From NCBI GenBank assembly GCA_009881125.1, contig WXFH01000036.1, forward strand, positions 1 to 64,000: a DNA stretch of 64,000 bases, written 5' to 3'. Under the pieces are notes generated by a model. That model was not told where the DNA came from. It did not search any database and saw nothing but the letters and a program-made list of their open reading frames with translations. The stretch comes from Acidaminobacter sp. (GTDB lineage Bacteria; Bacillota_A; Clostridia; Peptostreptococcales; Acidaminobacteraceae). A program made the position numbers and the translations under genes. Positions 42,394-51,370 of this stretch are shown here, piece by piece (the stretch's first letter is position 1; every line of letters begins with the position of its first letter).

Positions 42394-43635
42394 ATGAGAA
42401 TCAAACATTATGGGCGGTTTTTTATGTCCATGCTGATTCTGGTGCTGGCCCTGTCTGCGGTTGGGATGATGATTTACCGCACCTGGTTCCTTAAAGAAAC
42501 TGCGTATGAAGTGACTTATGACACACTTGACATTGACAAAACCTACGCTTCTGTAATTTTCAGGAGGGAAACCCTGGTAAGAAGCAACGTTGGTGGCAGT
42601 GCAGCATATGCGGCTGAGGACGGATCGAGGATAAAACGCGGTGAAAAAATCATGGAAATTCAGAGTGATGGACAGACCGCCGCAGCATCAGTCGAAGAAG
42701 CGCCACTGACCTCAATAAAAATTGACGAAATGCTGACCGGTGACATTGACAATCTCAATAAAGAAATTGAACAACTTGAAGATACGATCCATGAGGAAGC
42801 CGCCCTGCAAAACTTTGAACGCGTCGCGGAACTCCGCAAGGATTTGATGCTGAAGCTCGATAAGAAGGTCAAATTACTTGATGATAAGAGCCTTTTGCGA
42901 AAAGGCGCCTCCTCCTTTAAACAGGCTTATGTTGGATCTCTGGAAGCGGTTGAGGGTGAGCTGGTTGAGTTTTTCAGCCAGGATGCAGGCATTGTATCCT
43001 ACGAGACAGACGGCCTGGAGCAGACGCTGACTATTGAAAATCTATACACTCTAGATTATGGTAAATTGATGAGCGAGACGCCGCCGGTGATGAAGGATTT
43101 GACCACAGAGCTGGTCGTGCCCGGCAGTATCGTTTACAGACTGATTGATCCTTCCGCCTGGTTTATTGCAGCGCTGATTGAGAAGGAAGAAATTGACCTT
43201 TATGAAAAAGACAAAGTGCTGGATGTTGAATTTGATGGGACTAAGATCGTTGGGTCCGTTGCGGATGCGTTTGAGAGCGGCGGAAAAGGGATCCTGGTGA
43301 TCAAAATTAACGAGCTTCATCCGGCTTTTTATACGAAGCGTTATGTAGATGTTCGGATTGTAAGAGAGAATTTTCAAGGTCTTAAAGTATTGAAATCATC
43401 AATAGTTACGCTCGAAGGCACAACTGGTGTATTCGTTCTCGACATTGATCACCGGGCGATCTTCAGGCCGGTTAAAATCCTGGGCTATAACGAGGACTAT
43501 GCCGTTGTCAAGGATGGGTATCTGACATCGACCGCTGAGAGCGGCTCTGAACGTGTCAAGACACTTGAAGTTCGCAATTTGGTGTTGATAGATCCAACCG
43601 GCGTCAAGTCCGGTGACAAATTTGAACAGAGGTGA
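42394..43635 (+). CDS. HlyD-like membrane-fusion/adaptor protein
   Basis: A 413-residue protein with one N-terminal membrane segment (about 9-28), a lipoyl/barrel-sandwich half-motif (EDGSRIKRGEKIMEI near 71-85), a helical stretch (about 109-155) and C-terminal beta domains. This is the layout of HlyD/RND-type adaptor proteins, but no ABC or RND transporter gene adjoins it. Similar proteins lie just upstream of yggS-sepF in many Clostridia, hinting at a role in the envelope or division. The stop overlaps the region of the next ribosome site (GAGGTGA). Confidence 0.78.
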   Translation: MRIKHYGRFFMSMLILVLALSAVGMMIYRTWFLKETAYEVTYDTLDIDKTYASVIFRRETLVRSNVGGSAAYAAEDGSRIKRGEKIMEIQSDGQTAAASVEEAPLTSIKIDEMLTGDIDNLNKEIEQLEDTIHEEAALQNFERVAELRKDLMLKLDKKVKLLDDKSLLRKGASSFKQAYVGSLEAVEGELVEFFSQDAGIVSYETDGLEQTLTIENLYTLDYGKLMSETPPVMKDLTTELVVPGSIVYRLIDPSAWFIAALIEKEEIDLYEKDKVLDVEFDGTKIVGSVADAFESGGKGILVIKINELHPAFYTKRYVDVRIVRENFQGLKVLKSSIVTLEGTTGVFVLDIDHRAIFRPVKILGYNEDYAVVKDGYLTSTAESGSERVKTLEVRNLVLIDPTGVKSGDKFEQR

Positions 43636-43640
43636 AAGTA

Positions 43641-44339
43641 ATGATGACAACGGAGAAGCTGCAGAATCATTTGAAGCATGTCGAGTCCCGGATTCGCGAG
43701 GCAGCGATCCGATCCGGCAGGGCACCAGATGCTATTCAGCTGGTCGCCGTCACAAAGACTCAAAGCGTTGAGACTTTGGAGAAGGCTTATGCGGCCGGTG
43801 TAAGAACCGTAGGCGAAAACCGGGTCCAGGAACTTTTAGCCAAATGGCCGAGCTTCGAAGATCGCTTTGAGTGGCATATTATTGGTCATTTACAATCGAA
43901 TAAGGTTAAATACATTATTGATAAAGTCGCCCTCATCCACTCCGTTGACAGTCTAAAGCTCGCTCAGGAAATTTCAAGGCAGGCCATCAAAATTGGCAAA
44001 GTCATGCCAGTATTGATCCAGGTGAATCCGGCTGAGGAAGAGACAAAATTTGGGCTTTCAAGCAGTGAAGTCGAGTTGCTGGTCAGGGAAGCGGCCTTGC
44101 TGCCCGGAATCAAAATTCAGGGACTTATGACCATTGCGCCTTTTGTTGAAGATGAGGGGCTGCTCAGACAGGTTTTCAGCGAAATGCGACAGATCTTTGA
44201 CCATTTGAAAGAAGTGTCTATACAAGGTGTTGAGATGAAGTACCTTTCCATGGGGATGACTCATGATTTTGAGATTGCCATTGAAGAAGGTGCGACAATG
44301 GTGCGTATTGGATCAGGTTTATTTGGTGAAAGACAGTAG
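43641..44339 (+). CDS. yggS: YggS family PLP homeostasis protein
   Basis: Pyridoxal-phosphate carrier of the PROSC/YlmE family that keeps free PLP in balance. 232 residues, a single TIM-barrel-like domain with the PLP lysine in LVAVTKTQ near 35-42, GENRVQEL near 59-66, and SMGMTHDFEIAIEEG near 205-219. The start is the ATG at 43641 five bases after GAGGTGA; a second ATG follows directly. First of the yggS-sepF-yggT-ylmH series. Confidence 0.94.
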   Translation: MMTTEKLQNHLKHVESRIREAAIRSGRAPDAIQLVAVTKTQSVETLEKAYAAGVRTVGENRVQELLAKWPSFEDRFEWHIIGHLQSNKVKYIIDKVALIHSVDSLKLAQEISRQAIKIGKVMPVLIQVNPAEEETKFGLSSSEVELLVREAALLPGIKIQGLMTIAPFVEDEGLLRQVFSEMRQIFDHLKEVSIQGVEMKYLSMGMTHDFEIAIEEGATMVRIGSGLFGERQ

Positions 44340-44431
44340 AAGAGGGCTGAAATTCCTTTTGTGGCAATAAGTGACTTAAAATGACCATCGGCAAAGAACA
44401 GCACTGCAATTTGAGAAAGGGGCGCTAACCC

Positions 44432-44905
44432 ATGGCAGAAAAATTTATTGACAAAGTCAGAAGCATGATGGGATTTGAGACTTCTCAGGATGAGGAAGTG
44501 TATGAGGAAGACTTTGCGGAGGATGATGACGTGTACGATCGCAGTTACGCCGGAGCACCAGGAACTTATGCGAATCCGAATAAGGTCGTCAATCTTCACA
44601 AAAACCAGAGCATGAAAGTCGTGTTGTATCAGCCGAGAGATTTTGAAGATACACGTGCTGTCATTGACAGCCTTAAGACAAAAAAACCGGTCATATTGAA
44701 CATTGAAGAGCTCGACCCTGAGCTTGCCAGGAAAATTTTTGATTTTTGCAGCGGCGCGCTTTATGCCATTGATGGGCACATCCAGAAGGTATCCAGGGGC
44801 ATCTTTATCCTGGCGCCCAGCAATGTGGACATTTCTGGGGATGTACGCGGCGAACTGGAAAACAAAGGCGTTTTCGCCTGGTCGACACGAAAAGACAGCT
44901 TCTAA
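44432..44905 (+). CDS. sepF: cell division protein SepF
   Basis: Membrane-binding FtsZ partner. 157 residues: an amphipathic N-terminal helix (AEKFIDKVRSMMGF), an acidic linker (about 19-45) and the conserved SepF domain (about 60-150: MKVVLYQPRDFEDTRAVID, VILNIEELD, GHIQKVSRGIFILAP). With ftsA absent from the cluster, SepF is the likely anchor of the Z ring. AAAGGGGCG precedes the ATG. Confidence 0.96.
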   Translation: MAEKFIDKVRSMMGFETSQDEEVYEEDFAEDDDVYDRSYAGAPGTYANPNKVVNLHKNQSMKVVLYQPRDFEDTRAVIDSLKTKKPVILNIEELDPELARKIFDFCSGALYAIDGHIQKVSRGIFILAPSNVDISGDVRGELENKGVFAWSTRKDSF

Positions 44906-44921
44906 AAGCAGGAGGATTTAA

Positions 44922-45179
44922 ATGTATTTGTTTAAGACAACCATGATCTATTTTTTGAATCTGGTGGTATTTTTAATCCTGATTCGAGCAGTGCTGAGCT
45001 GGTTTATCAGAGATTTGAGAAATCCCATTGCTGCATTTGTGTACCAGGTGACGGAGCCTCTGCTCTCGCCATTCAGACAGATCGTTCAGCGGCTTGGCTA
45101 TAACGGCATGATCGATTTTTCGCCTATTCTGTTGATTATAACGGTTCAGTTGCTGTCTAATTTCATTATTGGCTTATGA
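44922..45179 (+). CDS. YggT family membrane protein
   Basis: An 85-residue protein with two hydrophobic segments around the family motif (LIRAVLSWFIRD near 20-31 and VYQVTEPLLSPFRQIV near 43-58). YggT/YlmG proteins are linked to division or osmotic tolerance, without a defined mechanism. AGGAGG upstream; the stop overlaps the next start by 4 bp (ATGA). Confidence 0.92.
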   Translation: MYLFKTTMIYFLNLVVFLILIRAVLSWFIRDLRNPIAAFVYQVTEPLLSPFRQIVQRLGYNGMIDFSPILLIITVQLLSNFIIGL

Positions 45180-45973
45180 TGGACCGGGTGAAGTGGCTGG
45201 AGGGTGCGAGAGAGGATACGACGCGCGCGCAAATGGCAAAAGTCTATGACCAGCTGTCTCAGTGTCAGCGGCAGAACAGACCTGTTTTCACGGATTTTGT
45301 CAATCCGGTGGTCCAGGATTTGTGCAGATCCCACTTTGCCGCTACAAAAGACAAAGATTTGCCTGAGATGCGCTTTGAAGGCGGACATCCCGGATTCGAA
45401 TCCTGTGTGATAGGATTTTATCCACAGGGTGATTCTTTTGAACTGCATCCGGTGCCTATGGTGCTGCTCGAGATCAGCGCGCTTGAAGTGACAGCGGCTT
45501 GGTCCCACAGAGATCTGCTTGGCAGTCTTCTTGGGCTGGGACTCGCCAGGGAGAAGTTTGGCGACCTTAGAAACGGGGAGAAGGCCGCTTTTGTGTTCGT
45601 GCTTGAAAAACTGGCACCTTTTGTCATAAACACACTGGCGCGCGTCTCAAGAGATCCGGTCAGCGTCAGAGAAGTACCCTGGACAGAATTTCCGTCAGAG
45701 GATGCGGGCGGTGAGCTGCTGTTCAGGACGGTGAAGTCAACCCGGCTCGATGCTGTTATTGCAGCGGGTTTTGACCTGTCAAGGAGTCAGGCGCAAAAGC
45801 TCGTGGAGGCAGAGCGTGTGAAGGTGAACCACAGACCTGAGAACAGGCCTGACAAATCCGTTCCGGACGACGCTGTGATTTCTGTGAGAGGGTATGGACG
45901 TTTAGTGCTGGCGGCGAACCTTGGGAGCTCGAAAAAGGACAGGACCAAGATGCAGCTCAAGCGTTTTTGTTGA
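45176..45973 (+). CDS. ylmH: YlmH family S4-domain RNA-binding protein
   Basis: A 265-residue protein with an N-terminal YlmH domain and a C-terminal S4 domain (about 188-248: STRLDAVIAAGFDLSRSQAQ, then VKVNHRPENRPDKSV). YlmH binds the 50S subunit; in Bacillus it can replace RqcP in ribosome quality control, which fits the presence of rqcH in the window. Last gene of the sepF block; the divIVA gene that usually follows is absent. Confidence 0.9.
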   Translation: MMDRVKWLEGAREDTTRAQMAKVYDQLSQCQRQNRPVFTDFVNPVVQDLCRSHFAATKDKDLPEMRFEGGHPGFESCVIGFYPQGDSFELHPVPMVLLEISALEVTAAWSHRDLLGSLLGLGLAREKFGDLRNGEKAAFVFVLEKLAPFVINTLARVSRDPVSVREVPWTEFPSEDAGGELLFRTVKSTRLDAVIAAGFDLSRSQAQKLVEAERVKVNHRPENRPDKSVPDDAVISVRGYGRLVLAANLGSSKKDRTKMQLKRFC

Positions 45974-46048
45974 GGACTGCTTTTGTCAGCCTTTGTCACT
46001 TGAAATACAATGAGCGCAAAGGTTCGCATGCGGTTTCAACAAATGTGG

Positions 46049-46077
46049 TTGACGCTCAAAAGAAATTGTAATATAAT
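46049..46077 (+). promoter_or_regulatory. sigma-A-type promoter of the ileS T-box transcript
   Basis: TTGACG, exactly 17 bp, TATAAT: the best promoter match in the window. It lies about 300 bp upstream of ileS, at the head of the T-box leader. Confidence 0.88.
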
Positions 46078-46084
46078 TTTGCAG

Positions 46085-46340
46085 TGTATACAGCGTTGAA
46101 GGGAAGAGTATTTCAGATCATGCGTCTCAAGAGAGCCGGTAAAGGGTGGAAACCGGTGGCCATGCTGAAGGAAAATCGCCCCAGAGCTTCCGCGTGAGCT
46201 TGTGATCAGGTTAGCGGCGGACGTACAAACCGCGTTAAGGTTTTTTGAGTGGTGTCTCTTTATTTACGGAGACTCAAGCTGGGTGGTACCGCGATTGATG
46301 ATCGTCCCTGGGCATGTTTGCTCAGGTTTTTTTTGTTTCT
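46085..46340 (+). promoter_or_regulatory. T-box riboswitch, isoleucine-specific, of ileS
   Basis: Transcribed leader that senses uncharged tRNA. Stem I features are GAAGGGAAGAGTA and AGAGAGCCGG with GGTGGAAACCGG. The probable specifier codon is ATC (Ile) at 46175-46177, in GAAAATCGCCCC. The T-box core TGGGTGGTACCGCG is at 46280-46293. The intrinsic terminator CCTGGGC/GCTCAGG plus eight T (about 46306-46340) follows. When isoleucyl-tRNA is low, the tRNA end should pair with the GGTGGTACC bulge and favour read-through into ileS. Confidence 0.95.
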
Positions 46341-46386
46341 TAAGTCCGGCTGATTGTCGGAACTACTTGAATAGGGGTGTAGATGC

Positions 46387-49300
46387 GTGGGTTATCCTGA
46401 ATTGTCGAAGAAACCAGTTTCCGAAACGGAGCAAGTATTACGAGGTCATTGGGACCAGATTGATTTGCTGCATCAAAGTGTCAACAGTCGTGAAGGCAGA
46501 CCAGGCTTTGTCTTTTATGATGGACCGCCAACCGCAAATGGACGTCCCGGCATTCACCACGTCCTCGCGCGTGCGTTGAAAGATTCTATTTGCCGCTATA
46601 AAACCATGCAAGGCTATCAAGTCAAGCGAAAAGCCGGCTGGGATACGCATGGTCTTCCGGTGGAGATTGAGGTTGAAAAACGTCTGAACCTCAATAACAA
46701 GTTGGAAATCGAGTCTTATGGCATTGAAAACTTCAACCATCAGTGCCGTGAATCTGTTTTTGAATATGAAAGTGTGTGGCGGGATCAGACCGAGCGCATG
46801 GCATATTTGATCGATCTTGAAAATCCGTATATTACCCTCGACAATGATTATATTGAAACCGAGTGGTGGATCCTGGACCAGTTCTTTAAACAAGGCTATA
46901 TCTATGAAGGCCACAAAATTCTTCCTTACTGCGCTCGCTGCGGTACCGGCCTGGCTTCCCACGAGGTCGCGCAAGGTTATCAGGAAATCAAGACCGCCAC
47001 GGTCTATGTCAAATTTAAGCGTAAAGACGCGGACGAGTACTTCCTCGTTTGGACGACGACACCTTGGACACTGGCTTCCAATGTGGCTTTAACTGTCAGT
47101 GCCAAAGAAGTTTATGTCAAAGTCAGACAAAATGATGAGATCTACTACGTCGCTAAGGCACTGGCGCCCGCTGTACTTGGCAAAGAGTATGAAGTTCTGG
47201 AGGAAATTGACGGCAAGTCCCTTGAGTATGTCGAATACGAGCAGCTCATGCCGTTCGTCAAAGCAGATAAGAAAGCGTTTTACGTCACTTTGGCAGATTA
47301 TGTCACGACCGATGATGGTACGGGCATAGTTCATACCGCACCTGCATTTGGCGAGGACGACTATAATACCGGCGTCCGTTACAACTTGCCGGTTCTGCAG
47401 CCCGTCAACGAGGACGGAAAATATACCGAAACACCTTGGGAAGGCAAATTTGTCATGGACGCGGATCCGGAGATTATCGAGTGGCTCAAGGAGACCGGGA
47501 AGCTTTACAAGCGCCAAACCATGGCCCATAACTATCCGCACTGCTGGCGCTGCAAAACGCCGCTCCTGTATTATGCAAAGCCAAGCTGGTATATTGAAAT
47601 GACGAAATTCCGAGATCAACTGATCGAGAATAACAATTCCGTCAACTGGCACCCTTCCTATGTGGGTGAAAAGCGTTTTGGAAACTGGCTGGAGAATGTC
47701 AATGACTGGGCGATCTCCCGCAGCCGTTATTGGGGGACGCCGCTCAATATTTGGAGATGTGATGAGTGTGGCCATACGACTTCAGTAGCATCGAGACAAG
47801 AGCTGGTGGATCGAGCGAAGGAAGAAATTGGACTCGACATAGAGCTTCACCGTCCATATGTCGATGGTATTCACCTGACCTGCGACAAGTGCAGCAGCAA
47901 TATGACGCGGGTTACTGATGTCATAGACTGCTGGTTTGACAGCGGTGCAATGCCGTTTGCCCAACACCACTGGCCTTTTGAGAACAAGGAGAATTTCGAT
48001 CAGCTTTTCCCTGCGGATTTCATCTGCGAAGGTATTGATCAGACCCGTGGATGGTTCTATTCGCTGCTTGCCATTTCTACTTTTGTCATGGACAAGGCGC
48101 CATACAAGAACGTCTTGGTCAACGACCTGATTCTGGATAAGGAAGGCAAGAAAATGTCCAAATCCAGGGGCAATATTGTAGATTCCTTCAAGCTGTTTGA
48201 TCAATACGGCGCTGACGTTGTCCGCTGGTATCTCTATTTTGTATCCCCGGCCTGGACGCCAACCAAATTTGACGAAGAGGGTGTTCGTGAGGTTGAAAGC
48301 AAGTTCTTCCGAACCATTAAAAACGTCTACAATTTCTTCAGCCTCTATGCGAACACGGATAAGGTCGATGCGACAGCTCAATTTGTCGCGCCTGCAGACC
48401 GCCCTGAGCTCGACCGCTGGGTGCTTTCAAAACTGAATCGTTTGGTAAATGAAACCACCGAAGCCCTCGAAGCTTTTGACACAACGAAAGCAGTCAGAAA
48501 GATTCAGGAGTTTGTCAATGAAGACTTGTCAAACTGGTATATCCGCCGCTCCAGACGTCGTTTCTGGGAGACGGAAATGTCCGAAGACAAAATTGCAGTT
48601 TACAACACGACTTATGAGACACTCATCACAGTCTGCAAACTGGCTGCGCCTTTCGCGCCATACGTAACCGAAGAGATTTACCGCAGCCTGACAGGTGAAA
48701 TGTCTGTACATCTGGCTATGTTCCCGGCTGCTGACGAAGCGCTGATCGATGAGCGAGTTGAACAGAGAATGGACTTGATTCGCGACTTGGTGACATTGGG
48801 CCGAGGCGCGCGTGAATCCGTCAAAATTAAAGTGCGTCAGCCAATTCAACGCGTTTATGTGGACGGACGTTATGAAGCTCTGATTTCAGATCTTTCTGAT
48901 CTGATCGAAGAGGAGCTTAATGTCAAGGAAGTGGTCTTTGCTGAAGACCTGGGTCTTTACATGAACTTCTCACTGAAGCCAAACTTTAAAGTGCTGGGTC
49001 CTATTTTGGGCAGCAAAATGGGGGCTTTCTCAAAAGCGCTTCAAAATGTCAGCCCGCAAACAGCAGCCCCAGTCCTGAACAGCGGCGGAACTTTTGACAT
49101 TGATCTGGAAGGGGAATCCTTCACGCTGGATCAGGAAAATGTTCTCGTCAACATTTCAGCTAAAGACGGCTTTACTGTGGGTATGGACAATAACCTGTTC
49201 ATGATCCTCGACACCACCCTGACTGACGAACTGATTCTCGAAGGCTATGCCCGAGAGTTGATTTCAAGAGTTCAGCAGATGCGTAAAGCAAATGATTTCA

Positions 49301-49485
49301 ACGTTCTTGATGAAATTAAAATTTTCTATGAATGTGACGATCGCTTTGATGCCGGCATTATGGCACATCAGGCGTACATCAAAGGAGAGACTCTCGCAGT
49401 CGAGCTGATCCGCGGTCAGCAGGCACCTTATGAGGATTATGTCTTGAATGATTGTGATGTCAGGCTGTATGTCGAAAAGGTCTAA
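46387..49485 (+). CDS. ileS: isoleucyl-tRNA synthetase, type 2-like
   Basis: Charges tRNA-Ile. 1032 residues: HIGH-type region GRPGIHH near 52-58, a large editing domain (TTPWTLASN near 224-232 and DDGTGIVHTAPAFGEDDY near 313-330), KMSKS at 589-593, and the anticodon-binding domain. The TANGRPGIHHVLAR stretch and overall length fit the eukaryote-like IleRS type 2, which in characterised bacteria is weakly sensitive to mupirocin. GTG start seven bases after AGGGGTG, directly behind the T-box terminator. Confidence 0.95.
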   Translation: MGYPELSKKPVSETEQVLRGHWDQIDLLHQSVNSREGRPGFVFYDGPPTANGRPGIHHVLARALKDSICRYKTMQGYQVKRKAGWDTHGLPVEIEVEKRLNLNNKLEIESYGIENFNHQCRESVFEYESVWRDQTERMAYLIDLENPYITLDNDYIETEWWILDQFFKQGYIYEGHKILPYCARCGTGLASHEVAQGYQEIKTATVYVKFKRKDADEYFLVWTTTPWTLASNVALTVSAKEVYVKVRQNDEIYYVAKALAPAVLGKEYEVLEEIDGKSLEYVEYEQLMPFVKADKKAFYVTLADYVTTDDGTGIVHTAPAFGEDDYNTGVRYNLPVLQPVNEDGKYTETPWEGKFVMDADPEIIEWLKETGKLYKRQTMAHNYPHCWRCKTPLLYYAKPSWYIEMTKFRDQLIENNNSVNWHPSYVGEKRFGNWLENVNDWAISRSRYWGTPLNIWRCDECGHTTSVASRQELVDRAKEEIGLDIELHRPYVDGIHLTCDKCSSNMTRVTDVIDCWFDSGAMPFAQHHWPFENKENFDQLFPADFICEGIDQTRGWFYSLLAISTFVMDKAPYKNVLVNDLILDKEGKKMSKSRGNIVDSFKLFDQYGADVVRWYLYFVSPAWTPTKFDEEGVREVESKFFRTIKNVYNFFSLYANTDKVDATAQFVAPADRPELDRWVLSKLNRLVNETTEALEAFDTTKAVRKIQEFVNEDLSNWYIRRSRRRFWETEMSEDKIAVYNTTYETLITVCKLAAPFAPYVTEEIYRSLTGEMSVHLAMFPAADEALIDERVEQRMDLIRDLVTLGRGARESVKIKVRQPIQRVYVDGRYEALISDLSDLIEEELNVKEVVFAEDLGLYMNFSLKPNFKVLGPILGSKMGAFSKALQNVSPQTAAPVLNSGGTFDIDLEGESFTLDQENVLVNISAKDGFTVGMDNNLFMILDTTLTDELILEGYARELISRVQQMRKANDFNVLDEIKIFYECDDRFDAGIMAHQAYIKGETLAVELIRGQQAPYEDYVLNDCDVRLYVEKV

Positions 49486-49554
49486 AGCGCACACTGTCGG
49501 TTTGATCCGGCAACCTCAGTTATAGCAGGATCTACAAAAGTCAAGGCAGGGACT

Positions 49555-49715
49555 AGTACCCTGTAAATTCTAAAACTATAACATACAACTGCGGTAAAAT
49601 TTCGAAGTGCAAGGCGGAGGAAGCAGCGATACTAGGCAGTATCGCGGATAACGACAACGCAGCAATGCGGAATTTTAACCTGTTGAATGTCGAGTTTTAG
49701 TGTTTACAGGGTACT
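49555..49715. mobile_element. 161-bp near-perfect palindromic MITE-like element
   Basis: Perfect 13-bp terminal inverted repeats AGTACCCTGTAAA / TTTACAGGGTACT frame an element whose two halves match almost to the centre, where GCGATACT and AGTATCGC face each other across 4 nt. It contains no gene. It lies in the 326-bp gap between ileS and rluD. The structure is that of a non-autonomous miniature element or a large REP/BOX-type repeat. No clear target duplication is visible. The rest of the gap (49486-49554, 49716-49811) shows no gene or clear signal apart from the rluD ribosome site. Confidence 0.75.
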
Positions 49716-49811
49716 TTGCGCCGTTCGGCGCTCGTCCCTGTCTCTGTCTTATTTATCAATGGTTCTTCACCATCAGGTGAGCATTCAACTCGAATAGGAG
49801 GTGGCAGGCAC

Positions 49812-51282
<1,471 letters not shown>

Positions 51283-51304
51283 TGCCTAAATGAACTTTTT
51301 AACA

Positions 51305-51354
51305 AAAGAATACGAGGAGGTCTGTGTCTTTGCACCGACCTCCTCGTATTCTTT
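51305..51354. terminator. bidirectional terminator between pyrR and rqcH
   Basis: An 18-bp perfect stem (AAAGAATACGAGGAGGTC and its complement) with a 14-nt loop lies between the convergent pyrR and rqcH genes. T-tracts are short on both sides. The stem contains AGGAGG, which is sequestered in the hairpin. Confidence 0.8.
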
Positions 51355-51370
51355 CAAATCTTATAGGGCA

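Noticed and set aside
49555..49715. Terminator reading of the long palindrome after ileS
   Set aside because: The stem is far longer than an intrinsic terminator, and no T-tract follows either arm.
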